A DNA stretch of 64,000 bases, taken from positions 8,475,511-8,539,510 of the forward strand of contig NC_079418.1 in NCBI RefSeq assembly GCF_026213295.1, given 5' to 3'. The position numbers and the translations under genes are program-made. Shown one piece after another: positions 10,360 to 21,539 of this stretch. The notes under the pieces were generated by a model that saw only the letters and a list, made by a program, of their open reading frames with translations, was not told the DNA's origin and ran no database searches. The stretch is from Gadus chalcogrammus. Its lineage: Eukaryota; Chordata; Actinopteri; Gadiformes; Gadidae. Numbering within the stretch: the stretch's first letter is position 1; the number at the start of each line of letters is the position of its first letter.

Positions 10360-10404
10360 GATGACAAAGATGGACAGTCCCTCGTTGGCGGCAAAGTTCC
10401 CCAT
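10360..10404 (-). CDS. NADPH oxidase NOX1/NOX2-type, exon 1 (start codon)
   Basis: The ATG at 10402-10404 opens MGNFAANEGLSIFVI, followed by the donor GTGAGT (10354-10359). NOX1-3 enzymes share a short first coding exon of about 15 codons starting Met-Gly-Asn. NOX proteins are six-helix membrane flavocytochromes that pass electrons from NADPH through FAD and two haems to oxygen, making superoxide. Only residues 1-161 are encoded here; the FAD- and NADPH-binding half lies left of the window. All five exons join in frame with no lesion. The family is certain, but the choice among NOX1, NOX2 (cybb) and NOX3 is not; LNPIRT and FHKLVAYMI lean to NOX1. Confidence 0.93.
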
Positions 10405-10978
10405 CGTCTCTGGTGTGTGTGAGTGTGTGTGTCGGTCTGTGTTGTGGGTGAGTGTGTGTGGGTCTGTGATGTGCGTGTGTTGTGAGTATCTGGGGATGTC
10501 GGACTGGCTGGAGGAGCGTTTGGGTGTCGGGAGGGGTAGAAAAGAGGAAGCAAGGAAAGGAGCAAAGAAGGGAAGTTTGAAAGCCGACACACTCCAATGG
10601 AAAGCACACCGATAGAGGAAGTGAGCTCGCTATTGCCTTCCTCATTGTTTTTTTGTTTTGTTTTGGGTGCAACATAGGGCTAACTCGGATTTTGTGTTTG
10701 TTTTTGGGTTGCTGTTGTAGTTTTTTTTTAAGGCACACAGTCTTAAAAAAACTTTTACAACCTTTACAACTTCTTTTTTTGTGTGTCTGTGTGTGTGTGT
10801 GTACCTCAGACAGGCACACAGACACACACAGACACAGAGACACAAACACACATTTACTCAAACAAACACATACGCAAACTTAAACGCAAACACACACGGA
10901 CACAGACGGACAAAACATGTACACACAAAAATAAAAATAATTATCAAATGTATCAAATATGTATTTATCAAATATTAT

Positions 10979-11127
<149 letters not shown>

Positions 11128-11348
11128 AATGGTTATGAATATGTGTTGCAGTAAAATGTTCAGAAATGATTAATACAGTAAATAAGTCCAAACATACTTC
11201 AAAATACTTCAAAATTTTGTTTATTCCCATGTTTATCTCAAATATGCATTATTGTTTATTTGCTACAACATTATTCTGAAGAGCTTAATTAGGAAAGTTG
11301 TTGTAGTGTTTCTTTATTTCACCTCATTTTGAGTTCAATCTCTAGATC

Positions 11349-11700
11349 AGGGGTTCTCAAAGTTTTGACAGCTGAGGGCCAATTTAGGAACCCAGAATTT
11401 GACTGAGGGCCGCCAAAAGAAAAAGAATTATGCGTGAAACGCCGTCAGCATCGCAGTGGTGAAAAAAAACATTGATTAGGATGTTATTTTGAAAGTAGTT
11501 TAAAGGAAATTTGCTATGTGTATTGAGTTTTGCATATTGTGAAAATACCATTATCTGAATACTGTAGGCCTACATGCATATCTAACATTTGAAATTGCAT
11601 AAAAAATGCACTGTTTATGAATATTGTGAACATCATTACAACTTTGGACTTTAACAACTATACTGCGTCCTCGTTGTTCTTTCAATACCCCCCTTACAGG
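11349..11700. mobile_element. Probable hAT-type end and AT-rich body
   Basis: The sequence CAGGGGTTCTCAAA at 11349, followed by 'ctgagggccaatttaggaaccc', matches a common hAT terminus in vertebrate genomes. The partner end was not found. Nothing coding was seen between it and the microsatellite at 11706. Confidence 0.35.
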
Positions 11701-11705
11701 GGCGT

Positions 11706-11815
<110 letters not shown>

Positions 11816-11849
11816 AACATGCACGCGCGCACACACACACACACACCAA

Positions 11850-12395
11850 CAAACAAACGCACTCGAAAATAACATCAGCTTGTTTTAATTTTAACATCAT
11901 TCGAATGTCCGCTAGAGGGCGCCAACGGGCAGTATTCACCGTGCGTCATCGGAATGCCCATGCTGCGTAATTGCCTCCATCGCTTGTTGCTCATGGATAC
12001 ACACACCGCTCATTAAACATTGGTGTGTGGAGTGATTCATTGGGAAATCGTACACACCCGATTTTACTGTATATTCATTATTAAATCCGTGATGGATCCG
12101 TTTATAACTCAGTCTGATGATAACTTGTGCTAATTAAATAATTAACTCCTTAAAGAAGTTGATCTGTTCTTGTGTTCGACTCCACCTCCTGTCTATTAGT
12201 GTGCTGAATGTGTGTGTGTCACATGTGTGTGTGTTTGCGGGAGTGTGCGTGTGTGTGTGTGTGTGTGGGTGTTGTGTTTGTAGGCGTGTTTGCGTGATTG
12301 TTTGCGTATGTGTGCGTGTGTTCTTATGCATGTTCATGTGTGTGTTTGTGTGTGTGCGTATGTCTGTATGTTTGCGTGTGTGTCTGTATTGTGGC
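11850..12395. repeat. Interspersed repeat, copy A, bounded by AC and TG tracts
   Basis: Non-simple sequence from 'cactcgaaaataacatcagc' through 'gtgctgaatgtgtgtg' recurs at 47576-47910 at roughly 85-90% identity by eye. The TG-rich right arm also matches (TTGCGGGAGTGTG, 'tatgtctgtattgtgg'). Copy A stops at the Gmr1-like LTR. Confidence 0.75.
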
Positions 12396-12592
12396 GAGCC
12401 GGCCCCAGGAATGTCTCAGTAACTCTGAAAATGACCACATGCTAAAGTCCATTCAAAGCCACAAGAGGCATTTATTCAAGGAACCACGGAAACCCCCCCC
12501 CCCTCCCCCCGCAAGCGTTGGGGAACAGGTCCGCTCCGCCGCCCTAGGTGTTCTCCATTGCGCCGATTAGGGTGACGCAATGGACGCTCTCT
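12395..12592 (-). mobile_element. 3' LTR of Gmr1-like provirus
   Basis: The sequence 'gtgttctccattgcg...gattagggtgacgcaatggacgctctct' (12550-12590) is repeated at 18638-18683, and 'ggggaacaggtccgct' is matched by 'ggggaaaaggtccgct' at the other LTR. On the minus strand AATAAA precedes the end of the repeat, as expected for R/U5. The border at the left is 'tgtggcgagccgg'. Confidence 0.65.
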
Positions 12593-12599
12593 GGCTCCA

Positions 12600-13205
12600 A
12601 CTGGTGGATATCGGCCGTATACGCCATCCGCCACCTCTGCCCCTCTGGCTGGGGCCGCCTGGCCTGAGGGGTTTGGACCGGGTTGCCACACTCCTCCACT
12701 GCTGGTTGAAGCCTCGGGTTGTCTCTGACCGACCAGAGACAGGCATCTCGGCGGGACAGAGCGTCGGCGTTGGCATGTTCCCTGACCGGCCTGTGGTCCA
12801 CCTTGAACCTGAAATCCTGGAGGGCCTTCGAGTCCTTTGCACTGGCCATCCACTTGAGTGGCGCATGGTTGGAGTGTGAAGTCCCTGCTCAGGAGATGTA
12901 CCTCAGCTTGTCCAGGGCCCACTTGATGGCCAGGGCCTCCTTCTACACAGTGGAATAGTTCTTCTCATTGGAGAGGAGCATTCTGCTGATGTAGGTCACT
13001 GGGTGTTCCTCTCCCACTCGGACCTGAGAAAGTATCGCTCCCAGTCCCACTTCGGACGCGTCGTGTGGACTATTAGGGGCAGAGAGAAATCAGGGGTTAT
13101 CAGGACAGGCTCCGAGCAGAGGATTCGTCTAAGGGTACAGAATGCCCCCTCTGCTGCCTCCGACCACGTTACCCGGTCTGGAAGGGCCTTCCAGGTCAGT
13201 GCTGC
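12600..13205 (-). pseudogene. Gmr1-like RNase H fragment
   Basis: The minus strand encodes, across frameshifts, RNase H sequence: a TDASE-type motif is degraded, then VTYISRMLLSNEKNYSTV, DFRFKVDHRPVREHANADALSRRD and a tail. 'ADALSR' is the conserved end of the Ty3/gypsy RNase H. It is joined directly to RT N-terminal sequence at about 13205 with the polymerase palm deleted, so no reverse transcriptase could be made. Confidence 0.75.
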
Positions 13206-13209
13206 GTGA

Positions 13210-13836
13210 CTCCTCTATGACTCAGAGCTGGAGCATTCTGGTGACCTCCTCCTGGATAGCGTTCCTACGTGCTTCCAGGACCCGGTAGGGGGGGATGCGC
13301 ACCGTGATGCCTGGGGCCGTCCTTATGTCGTGTTGTGCCACCTTGATCCTGCCTGGTACTTCCGAGAAGACAGCCTGGTGTTGCAGGATGACTTCTTCGT
13401 GATCCTGCTTCAGGGAGTTCTGAGGTCGTCTCCCATGGGGACCACCGGTATGTCGCGCTGGGCGGCCAGACCCAGGGGAGCCAGTACTGGTGGGGAGGTA
13501 TCCGACAACCTCTGCTTCAGCAGGTTGATATGGTACAGTTGGGTACGGTTTGTGTCTCCCGGGCTGCCGTACCCGGTAGTTCACCTGCCCCACCCGGTTG
13601 ATGACCTCGTAAGGCCCCTACTACTTGGCCAAGAATTTGCACTCCGCCGTTGGTATGAGCACCATGACCAGGTCGTGCCGGACGATGAGCCAGACCTGGG
13701 CCATGCGGTCCCTCACCTGCTCCACGTGGTCCACGATGGGGGGATGGCCGACTCTCCCACGCCTCCTTGGCAAGGTCGAGGAGTCCCCTTGGTCTTCTCC
13801 CATACAATAAACTCGAAGGGTGAGAATTCCGTAGAG
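13210..13836 (-). pseudogene. Gmr1-like integrase C-terminus and RT N-terminus
   Basis: Downstream of the hAT insertion the minus strand reads LLYGRRPRGLLDLAKEAWES, then DLVMVLIPTAECKFLAK and GQVNYRVRQPGR (integrase C-terminal module). It passes directly into AVFSEVPGRIKVAQHDIRTA and ITVRIPPYRVLEARRNAIQE, which is the start of a Ty3/gypsy RT. This continuous passage from integrase into RT shows the gene order. Frameshifts and stops are present. Confidence 0.75.
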
Positions 13837-15502
13837 CAGGGGTGTCCAATGCTCCATATTTGAAAAATGTAAATACCTCGAGGGCCGAATGCCTCTCTTA
13901 TCATATCTTTGGACCATAATAAAGTCACATACAAATTAATTGCATTTCATAATTTTTATTTAATGATATGCAATAGTCTGCAATAGACTTCAATTTGACA
14001 ATAACAAATGCTAGAAGAAAAAAAAGTTGCTTTCACAACTTGTTTATCACACCACACAAGGAACAAGCATTGAGGAATAGCTGTCCAAGTTAATTTGAGA
14101 AGACATGTATGATTTCATGACTACTTTTTGACCATAGCAAATTCACATAAACTGTATTACAACTGCTGTATTAGAATTGCAGTCAAATAAAAATATTGTC
14201 TTTTCTTCAATGTCATTAACTCAGAACAATAGGAAACTAACAACAATTTGACCATAAAAAATGCAAATGCAAAAAAATTAACATACAATAGGTCTCTAAC
14301 AATTTGTTGGAGACCTATTGTATGTTTAAACTTGTTGTTTCAACTTAAAGGGGACCTATTATGCTTTTTAGACTTTTATGACCTATCAACGTTGTTATAA
14401 TGATTGATAGTCATGTTTAACCATACACAAAAAACGATGTCGATTTTTGGGAAAATCTTCCTCTCATCTGGGCGCTTTCAGCATTCTCTGTCAACGCTCG
14501 GTTTCGTCCTTCTCCGCCCCCTCGCCCCCCTCCTGCCAACCCAACTCTGTTGTGATTGTTTACCTTCCTTGAAGCGCGTGCGCGGGCAGATTTGACCAGG
14601 CATAGAGTATGGGGGCGCGGCAGGAGTGCATCTACGTAGATGATTTCCCGGAAATGTCAACAAGTGAATCGCAAACGTTGTCCCGAGTGTTTAGCGCTCT
14701 GCACAGCCACCCCAGACTGTCAGCAGGGAATGCGTCGAAATGCATGTACGTCATTATTTGACACTTTAGTATGGTTAAACATGATTATCAATCATTATAA
14801 CAACGTTTATAGGTCATAAAAGTCTAAAAAGCATAATAGGTCCCCTTTAAGAATTTCAGTGTCCATGCTGCCTTGAAATTGTATGTCAAGACAACTAAGA
14901 CGATAAGTTAACTTAAATAGATATTGCTATTTGACTCAACTCCATCTTCAGTCCATAATACTTGAAACCGTTAGGTGACATAACTTAACCTTGAGTCAAT
15001 ACGACATAAATTCAATAGTTGATTTAACTTAAATAGCATTATAAGTAACATACATTTTTTTGTTGATGCAACTACAAAACTAGTGAGTTGTACTTACATT
15101 TATGAACTGATTAAATATAAACTGCAATCAAGATTACTTAAATTTATAAGTTGACTTAACTGATATACTAGTCAGTTGTACTTACATTTATGAACTGATT
15201 GAATATAAAGCCCAATCGAGATTACTTAAATGTATAGTTTGATTTAGCTAAAGCAGCCATGATGTAGTAATACGTCCATGCAATTGCTAACCCTTATTAG
15301 CCTACCTGTGGGGGGGAGGGGTCAGGTTCATGGGGGTTGTGGATGTGGCTAGCGCCAGAATGGTGCTGCCACCATGTGGTTAAAAGAGAAATTGCAACGG
15401 TGGTGGGCTGGCGGGCCATAAATAATACATTTTCGTAAGGGAGCCGTATTAAATTAACCCCGTGCCAAGATTGGCCCGCGGGCCGGACTTTGGACATGCC
15501 TG
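13837..15502. mobile_element. hAT transposon with 8-bp target-site duplication
   Basis: The ends are CAGGGGTGTCCAA at 13837 and TTTGGACATGCCTG ending at 15502. The flanks CCGTAGAG (13829-13836) and CCGTAGTG (15503-15510) match at seven of eight positions. It sits inside the integrase gene of the Gmr1-like provirus. The interior is AT-rich, contains the TTAA-flanked MITE at 14349-14846 and has no transposase. Confidence 0.88.
14349..14846. mobile_element. 498-bp TTAA-flanked MITE with ~75-bp inverted repeats
   Basis: AGGGGACCTATTATGC at the left is matched inverted by GCATAATAGGTCCCCT at the right, with TTAA on both sides (14345-14348 and 14847-14850). Inverted similarity continues inward for about 75 bp. 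The duplication and ends fit Kolobok/piggyBac-type non-autonomous elements. It is nested in the hAT at 13837-15502. Confidence 0.85.
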
Positions 15503-16091
15503 CCGTAGTGGCTTGGGGTACTTCGCGGACGGCGAATAGTGTGTGGGGCAGGAGCTGGTCCCAATTATTCCCATCTGGGTCCATGACCTTCTTTAGCATT
15601 TGCATGAGGGTCTTATTGATGTGTTCCAAGAGTCCTTCGGTCTGGGGGTGGTACACCGAGGTTCGGAGCTGTTTCACCTGGAGGAGGCTAAGCAGTTCTT
15701 TCATCACACGGGACATAAACCAGGACCCCTGGTCTGTTAGGACTTCTCGGGCTATCCCTACCCGACTAAATAGCAGCATAAGCTCCTTAGCTACAGCCTT
15801 GGTGGTGGCGGTGTGGAGGGGCAGGGCTTCAGGTTAACTGGTGGCGTAGTCTACCATGACTAAAATATAACTATGACCCCGGCTGGTCTTCGGGAGAGGC
15901 CCGACAATGTCAAGGGCTATCCGGTCGAACAGTACCTCAATAATTTGCATGGGGTTCAGAGGGTTTCGGACCGAGGGTCTCGGGGCTGTGCGCTGGCATT
16001 CCAGGCGTGTCTGACAATCGCGGGCGATGTATCCTTTCACCCCGGGCTAATAAATACGAGCTTATGTCCTGTCCCTGGTTTTATCCATGCC
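15503..16091 (-). pseudogene. Gmr1-like integrase core fragment
   Basis: The minus strand reads GYIARDCQTRLECQRTAPRP (second half of the H2C2 finger), RIALDIVGPLPKTSRGHSYI (first catalytic Asp), EVLTDQGSWFMSRVMKELL (second Asp) and VYHPQTEGLLEHINKTL (catalytic Glu region), then DQLLPHTLFAVREVPQ. Stops and a frameshift near 15835 break the frame. This is the D,D35E integrase core of the provirus. Confidence 0.8.
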
Positions 16092-16294
16092 TAAAGGCCC
16101 ATTCACACCCTACGATATGGATACGGACCGTTTCGTCCGGTCCCGGAGGTGTTTCGTCCGTAAATGGGTCCGTCGCCTCTGAGCTTACGAATCCGGAGTG
16201 CTCCGGGAGAACCGGAGCAATACCAACGGAAATCGAGGCGGCAGTATAGAGTCAAAAGTCAGACCATTCGCGAAAATAGATAGAGTGGTATAAT

Positions 16295-17608
16295 CAGTGA
16301 CGGCTGGTGGTGATTTTGGGTGGGTGGGCTAAAGAATGCATTACATTTATCAATACTTCACAGGGCTCCAGACGCCATGAGGTCACCTTTATATCTCTGT
16401 TCATAACTTTCATATAATGTGAATGATTTTTAAACAAGAATAAGGTGTAGAGAAAGGAGTGTCTTTATTTGAAGCACAATTATAAATAAAAAGAAAAATA
16501 AGGTGTTTAAAGTGCTTGACTGAGCTGAAATTGAACATTTCGAACTAAACCATTAAGCAAAATAAAACTTTTTTTGTGCTTAAAAGTATTACACAATTAA
16601 AATGTTGACCAGTCTCCCTTTGTGCAAAATGCGGCTGTAGACAATCACACACTCTTTGGTAGAGACGTCTGTGTCTCGTCAATCATGAAGGACATGTGGG
16701 CCTATGTGGTGTTTCCGACGTCCGCAGCTGTCTTTTGCTTTAAGGTGTCGCCAATTACTGCAATGAATTGTGCACATGCCATCTCATTGCTATACGTCGG
16801 GTTGACGTTTAATCCATTTTTCTTCATGAGAATAAATTCGGATTTTAAATTTGGTGAATGGCAACTCCTCTGTTGCATGCAACATTAAATTAGATCATTT
16901 CTGATTCCTCTTAGAGAACCTTATTGTTACTGCCTGTCGCTGAAATGCAGCTGGGAGAGGGGCCACTTTCTCTACACACTTGTCACGTCATGTTGGGTTA
17001 TTTAGACAGCTTTTTTAATGTTTCGATACGAAACGTTGTTGACCCGCTTACAAATGCACTATTACCTGCCATATTCTGACCGCACTCCTGACAGTAAATC
17101 TGTACATCGTTTGGTTGATGTGTCCACAATCTCTTCACTTCCATTTTCTCCTCCAAAGACATAAAAGAAAACTGATTAGAAAAGTAAATAATCCACTTCG
17201 TTCATTTTCATGCTTACGCCCGCCATACTGCACTTGCGCTACTGTGCTGTGATTGGTCGAAGGTCACTGTACTGTAGCTACTGTGCTAGGTCAGCCTTTG
17301 GGCCAAACTAATTTAGCCCAAATGGGAAGCATATGAAGGGGGCGTGTCAGGGCACCTGTCATTCAAACGTCAATGGAAGCTTACGCTAGTGCGCTTGGGC
17401 TGAATACATTTAGCCCGTTCACAGGAAAAAACTGAAGATATGTCATATATCCTGGGTTTTTCGGTCACTTTTTGGTGCTGTTGCTGCTTTAGGTTCTACC
17501 AAAATTTAAAACAATGTGTTGTAAGGTTTTTAATAATATTTTTTCATTTTTACTGTAAAAGGTAGGGAGGGCTTAGCCCTGTTAGCCCATTTATACCAGC
17601 TGTCCCTG
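16295..17608. mobile_element. hAT element with exact 8-bp duplication GGTATAAT
   Basis: The ends are CAGTGACGGCTGGT (16295) and ACCAGCTGTCCCTG (ending 17608). GGTATAAT is repeated exactly at 16287-16294 and 17609-17616. It is nested in the Harbinger element. No transposase domain is recognisable; the 88-codon frame at 16622 shows no known motif. Confidence 0.88.
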
Positions 17609-17617
17609 GGTATAATG

Positions 17618-17621
<4 letters not shown>

Positions 17622-17668
<47 letters not shown>
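17622..17668. repeat. (TA)n microsatellite
   Basis: A pure TA run of about 46 bp just right of the hAT duplication. Confidence 0.95.
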
Positions 17669-17670
<2 letters not shown>

Positions 17671-18049
17671 ATTTGACGTTTTGTACTTATTTTATTGTTT
17701 ATTGCTATTGTTCCCCTGCTTTTGCAATGAGTTGTAACTGGTCATTTAACAACATTTTGAGGAGATAATCTGCGGGTTGGTGAGGGGTGTCACATGCCAC
17801 CGCACACTTTTTGCACTTTTTTTGCCGATTTCGGATGACGCAAAGCAAAATCATCGCTACAGATGTCATGTTTGCGATTGAAGATGCCGTTAATTTGTGA
17901 AACGACAGTCACTGCCCTCTAGAGGATTTATTGCGTAACATCCATAACAACGCTAAAACCAGACGGAGGTATGAAGGGTAGTTCCGGGGGCAACGTTTGG
18001 GGAGACGGACGAATTTCGTCCGGATCCGGAGGTATGGATCGGCCTTAAG

Positions 18050-18470
18050 TGGGCCCCTAACAGATGGGAGTGTGCCATGAACAGTACCTTGCTAACATAC
18101 GGGTGGGGTACCACCAGTTGTTCGGTCACCACCCCCCCCTTCTCTACTACCCGATACAGCAGACCCGCCTTGGGGCTGAAGTGAGGGTGTGGCAAGCAAC
18201 TCACCGACTCCCTCGCTCGGCCATCATGGGTGAGGACGTCACGTGGCTCCAGGCGTGCTTCAGGACATCGTCCTGCAGTTGGGCGCTGGCGAACTGTCCG
18301 GGTCAATCCCTTCCCGTAACTCTGGGTACTGACTGGTGCGTTCCGGCATCAGATCCTGGCCTGCCCGCTGTGCGGGTCCCGTGAGGAAGGGGGACAGTAT
18401 GTGTCTCGTCCCTGAGGAGGGATATCGCTCCGGTCTGGAAAACCGTTCCGACGGTGTGTTCCTCGCCTGT
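18050..18470 (-). pseudogene. Gmr1-like integrase N-terminal fragment
   Basis: The minus strand contains SVSCLPHPHFSPKAGLLYRV, VVTEQLVVPHPYVSKVLFMA and HSHLLGAHL, which is the segment leading into the H2C2 zinc-binding domain of a Ty3/gypsy integrase. It continues across the Harbinger insertion at 16060. Upstream of it there is LTR sequence directly, so gag and protease are absent. Confidence 0.65.
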
Positions 18471-18477
18471 CGACGTC

Positions 18478-18683
18478 GTCCGTGTGTGTGCGCCCCCCCG
18501 CGAGCTTTGGGGAAAAGGTCCGCTAGATCCGTTCGTGGAGATTCCCTGGTCCACTCCTGCTTCCAGCTTCCTTCCCGTAAGAGAACATGTCACAGCCTTT
18601 TAAAGGAGCTCCTGGTTTTGCTTGTCCTCCGCCGCAGGTGTTCTCCATTGCGCTGATTAGGGTGACGCAATGGACGCTCTCTG
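18478..18683 (-). mobile_element. 5' LTR of Gmr1-like provirus (partial)
   Basis: It shares its outer ~45 bp and the 'ggggaa.aggtccgct' block with the LTR at 12395-12592, and on the minus strand has a TATA-like TTTAAAAGG near 18600. The two copies differ by indels, indicating an old insertion. The 18690-19260 interval to the right is AT-rich with no feature seen. Confidence 0.6.
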
Positions 18684-19261
18684 CAAAAAAAAATTTGCTT
18701 CAAAGACACTGTTTTCCCTTATTCTAGCGACTTTATAAACACCAAAATGAGTTGTTCACATCATTGTGCACTTTCACATTTTAGCCAAAGAAAGGAGGAT
18801 GCCTTACTGCTTTCATCTTTACTAACATTTAAGTAAAAATTTGACTGGAGAAAATTCAATGTGCCGCTACCATACAGTCTTTGACCGCTGACAGCCAGCT
18901 ACAGAAACATTTAAGGAAGTTTTCCTTCATGTTGAGGTGATAGCTGACCATTATTGTCTCTCTTGCATGAAATGACCTACACTTGAATGATCTTGAACGC
19001 TCAAAAAATGTATATACATTTTAAACGGATTATGCAAACTGAAAATATTAAGTTTTTCTAACTTGGCATCTAATTGCGCTTTTCCACTATGGGTACTGAC
19101 ATACTCTTAATCCGCTTTTTGCTTCGTTATCCAGTGGAGATTTAAGTACCACTCGATGTAGCTGTTTGTCATGGCGACGCCACATGAAAGCAACGCCTCG
19201 CATTCCCTGTTCGTCAGCTACCAAAGAGAGGAACGTCTGCACCTCAATAGCTAACCACAAC

Positions 19262-20060
19262 AATTTTTTTCATATTCTTCCTCCAGAGGGCACATCATCA
19301 TCATCAGGGGCAACCTAGGGCACTCATTAATTTTTGTTCACGTGTAAAGGGCAGCCAATAAGGCACTTTCTCTCATTTTCACCACCATAGAGGGCAATTT
19401 AGCACACTTTTTCAACCATGGGGGCACCAGACGGGCAGAAGGGCACTAGAAGGGCACCAGATGGGCAGAAGAGCACTAGAAGGGCACTATAAGGACCAGA
19501 TGAGCAGAAGGGCACTATCAGGGCACTATAAGGGCACTAGAAGGGCACTGGAAGGGCACTGGAAGGGCACTAGAAGGACCAGACGGGCAGAAGGGCACTA
19601 TCAGGGTACTAGAAGGGCACTAGAAGGGCACTAGAAGGACCAGACGCGCAGAAGGGCACTATCAGGATACTAGAAGGGCTCTAGAAGGGCACTGGAAGGG
19701 CACTAGAAGGACCAGACGGGCAGAAGGGCACTATCAGGGTACTAAAAGGGCAGCAGATGGGCAGAAGGGCACTTGAAGGACCAGACGGGCAGAAGGGGAC
19801 TATCAGGGCACTTGAAAAGACCAGACGGGCAGAAGGGGACTATCAGGGTACTAGAAGGGCACTAGAAGGGCACTAGAAGGGCACTAGAAGGGCACTAGAA
19901 GGACCAGACGGGCCGAAGGGCACTATCAGGGTACTAGAAGGGCACTAGAAGGGCACTGGAAGGGCACTAGAAGGACCAGACGGGCACTAGAAGGACCAGA
20001 CGGGCAGAAGGGCACTATCAGGGTACTAGAAGGGCACCAGATGGGCAGAAGGGCACCTGT
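19262..20060. repeat. Leader module and GGGCACTAGAA minisatellite, left part
   Basis: A ~155-bp non-repetitive module ('agagggcacatcatcatcat', 'aaagggcagccaataaggca') leads into about 640 bp of tandem units. The units are GGGCACTAGAA (11 bp) mixed with longer ones such as 'aaggaccagacgggcagaa' and 'gggcactatcagggtac'. The same units and the same leader-like module resume at 45026-45350 in the same orientation. Confidence 0.9.
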
Positions 20061-20650
20061 GCTCTCTCTCTACAGGGCTGACCCGAGGCTGCCGTGTGAC
20101 GCCGCAGACGCAGCCGTGTGACGCCGCAGACACCACTTCCGGGTTGCCGGCTTGGTTTGTTTGGTTTGGTTAGCAGGACGCTTAGCGTCGACCTGCTATC
20201 TCGGTTTGTATCTATTTTCGGTATTTATATCTGCGACCTGTTCTGCATACTCTGTATTGTATTCACTGTTTCCTCGCTGGAGCTCCGTCTGCATCAAACC
20301 ACTGTAAGCATGGATTCCGGTTGTTCTTCTTCTTGCTCTGACTTTCCCATGGATAAGATAGCTCTGCTAGAGAGACGTATCTGTCAGTTAGAGGAGGAAA
20401 GGGTAGCGAGCATAAAGAAAACAGATACTCCAGAAAGTATAGAGAAGAGACCCGCCAGGCGGACTCGTGGAGCTAACGCTATCGTTAGCAGTGACTCCGT
20501 CAAGGCAATCCTGTCGGCAGCACCACTTGCGAGGCAGGTTGCGGTGGTCAGTACCCTGCCTCGCAAGTCTTTTTCGGGGGTAAAAACGCTAGTCATAGGT
20601 GACTCTGTTACAAGTAAAGTTAGGCTACCCACGTTGGCGAATACGGCTTG
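20061..20650 (+). mobile_element. L2-type LINE, 5' end and ORF1 N-terminus
   Basis: A GC-rich start with a duplicated 'cgtgtgacgccgcagac' leads to an ORF1 beginning at the ATG at 20310 (MDSGCSSSCSDFPMD). The ORF has a coiled-coil-like segment (LLERRICQLEEERVASI) and ends in KTLVIGDSVTSKVRLP. The V-I-G-D-S motif is block I of the SGNH esterase domain in ORF1 of CR1/L2 elements. The reading stops where Polinton sequence begins; the 3' half of the LINE is at 42345-45025. Confidence 0.75.
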
Positions 20651-21371
20651 GAGTATGTAATATCATGGGTCGATGGCTGTGTTATTTTGAATGTTAAAGA
20701 TTGTGCTACAGAGTGGCGGTTGAACGTTCACGAGTGGAATTTTTTCTTGGAGAATTTATGCCCCATGCTAGACGGTGTCCGGGGTACATGGCATGCGGGA
20801 ACCCATGTATTCCAATGGACCTTTCAGTATGAATCGAGGATTCATCGCATCGATAATAATAATAATAATAATACATTTAATTTAGAGGCGCCTTTCAAAA
20901 CACCCAAGGTCACCTTACAGAGCATATAGTCATCATACATTTTTTAAAAAACAAGACATTGTGGAAAAAATAAATAAATAAATAAATAAATAAAACAAAA
21001 ACAAGACAAAACAAAACAAACAAAACAGTGATCAGTTAGACGTTGCAAACTATCATACGAAGAGATCACAGGAGTTCATTTTTTTCAGACGCTGTGTTGA
21101 TACAGACGAGCTACCACAGTGCTATGATATGCATTGCATCGGTAGCTCTCCTCTACGCACCAGCGTTTTAGAAGCTGCTGATTATTTTGATAATGTCTTT
21201 TTCATGCAGTGGGCTGATTTGTCGGCACTACGTGGAATTTTTGCAGAGATTGATTCTATGGCTAAGACGAATGAAGAGCCATGGAGCACAACTGATGATG
21301 AATACCGAATGTGCCTGTTTGAGTCGTCTGGGTTTGATGAGGGGGTACATGGTGTGTTTGAGTATGTTTAG
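20648..21371 (+). pseudogene. Polinton-associated ORF of unknown function, interrupted
   Basis: A frame opens near 20648 (MEYVISWVDGCVILNVKDC...) and runs to a repeat insertion at about 20857. A second frame, possibly the same gene, runs from about 21090 to 21371 and is acidic at its end (STTDDEYRMCLFESSGFDEG). I do not recognise either part. The segment lies between the L2 5' half and the other Polinton genes and may include the element's left terminus. The boundary with L2 ORF1 is not exact. Confidence 0.4.
20855..21050 (-). mobile_element. Short LINE/SINE tail insertion with (AAT)n end
   Basis: An (ATA)n run at 20856-20874 is followed by 'gaggcgcctttcaaaacacccaaggt', a sequence that on the minus strand forms the 3' end of a widespread fish retroposon next to an ATT microsatellite tail. 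AAAT and AAAAC repeats continue to about 21027. It interrupts an unknown Polinton ORF. Confidence 0.5.
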
Positions 21372-21539
21372 GGTTATGCTAGCATTAGAAAATGTTAGCA
21401 ATGTATAAGAAGGGGGGGGGGGGGGTACATGCTAGTAGTATTAAGGGTGTTTTATTTTCCTTTTTAAATGTGTTTTTGATAGGCTATACCTTATATTAAT
21501 ATGTGTGTGTGTGTTGTGTGTATTTTTTTTTTTCATATT

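Larger units (their letters stand above)
16095..18045. mobile_element. PIF/Harbinger-type element inside the provirus
   Basis: The ends AGGCCCATTCACACC (16095) and GGTATGGATCGGCCT (ending 18045) are imperfect inverted repeats flanked by TAA (16092-16094 and 18046-18048), the 3-bp TWA duplication of PIF/Harbinger elements. Sub-terminal 'ttcgtccgg...tccg' motifs occur at both ends. It splits the integrase zinc-finger region of the Gmr1-like provirus and carries a hAT inside it. Confidence 0.72.
12592..18683 (-). mobile_element. Gmr1-like Ty3/gypsy provirus remnant, IN before RT
   Basis: Read on the minus strand the order is LTR (18683), H2C2-type integrase N-terminus (18300-18050), integrase core (16060-15503), integrase C-terminal/GPY-type module (13836-13530), RT N-terminus (13400-13210), RNase H (13190-12750), LTR (12592). 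Integrase upstream of RT is the Gmr1-clade arrangement, unlike ordinary Ty3/gypsy. Gag, protease and the RT palm with YxDD are missing, and there are many stops. A Harbinger element (16095-18045) and a hAT (13837-15502) interrupt it. Confidence 0.75.

Noticed and set aside
12580..13863. Plus-strand ORFs of 60-177 codons
   Set aside because: Antisense of the Gmr1-like RNase H and integrase remnants.
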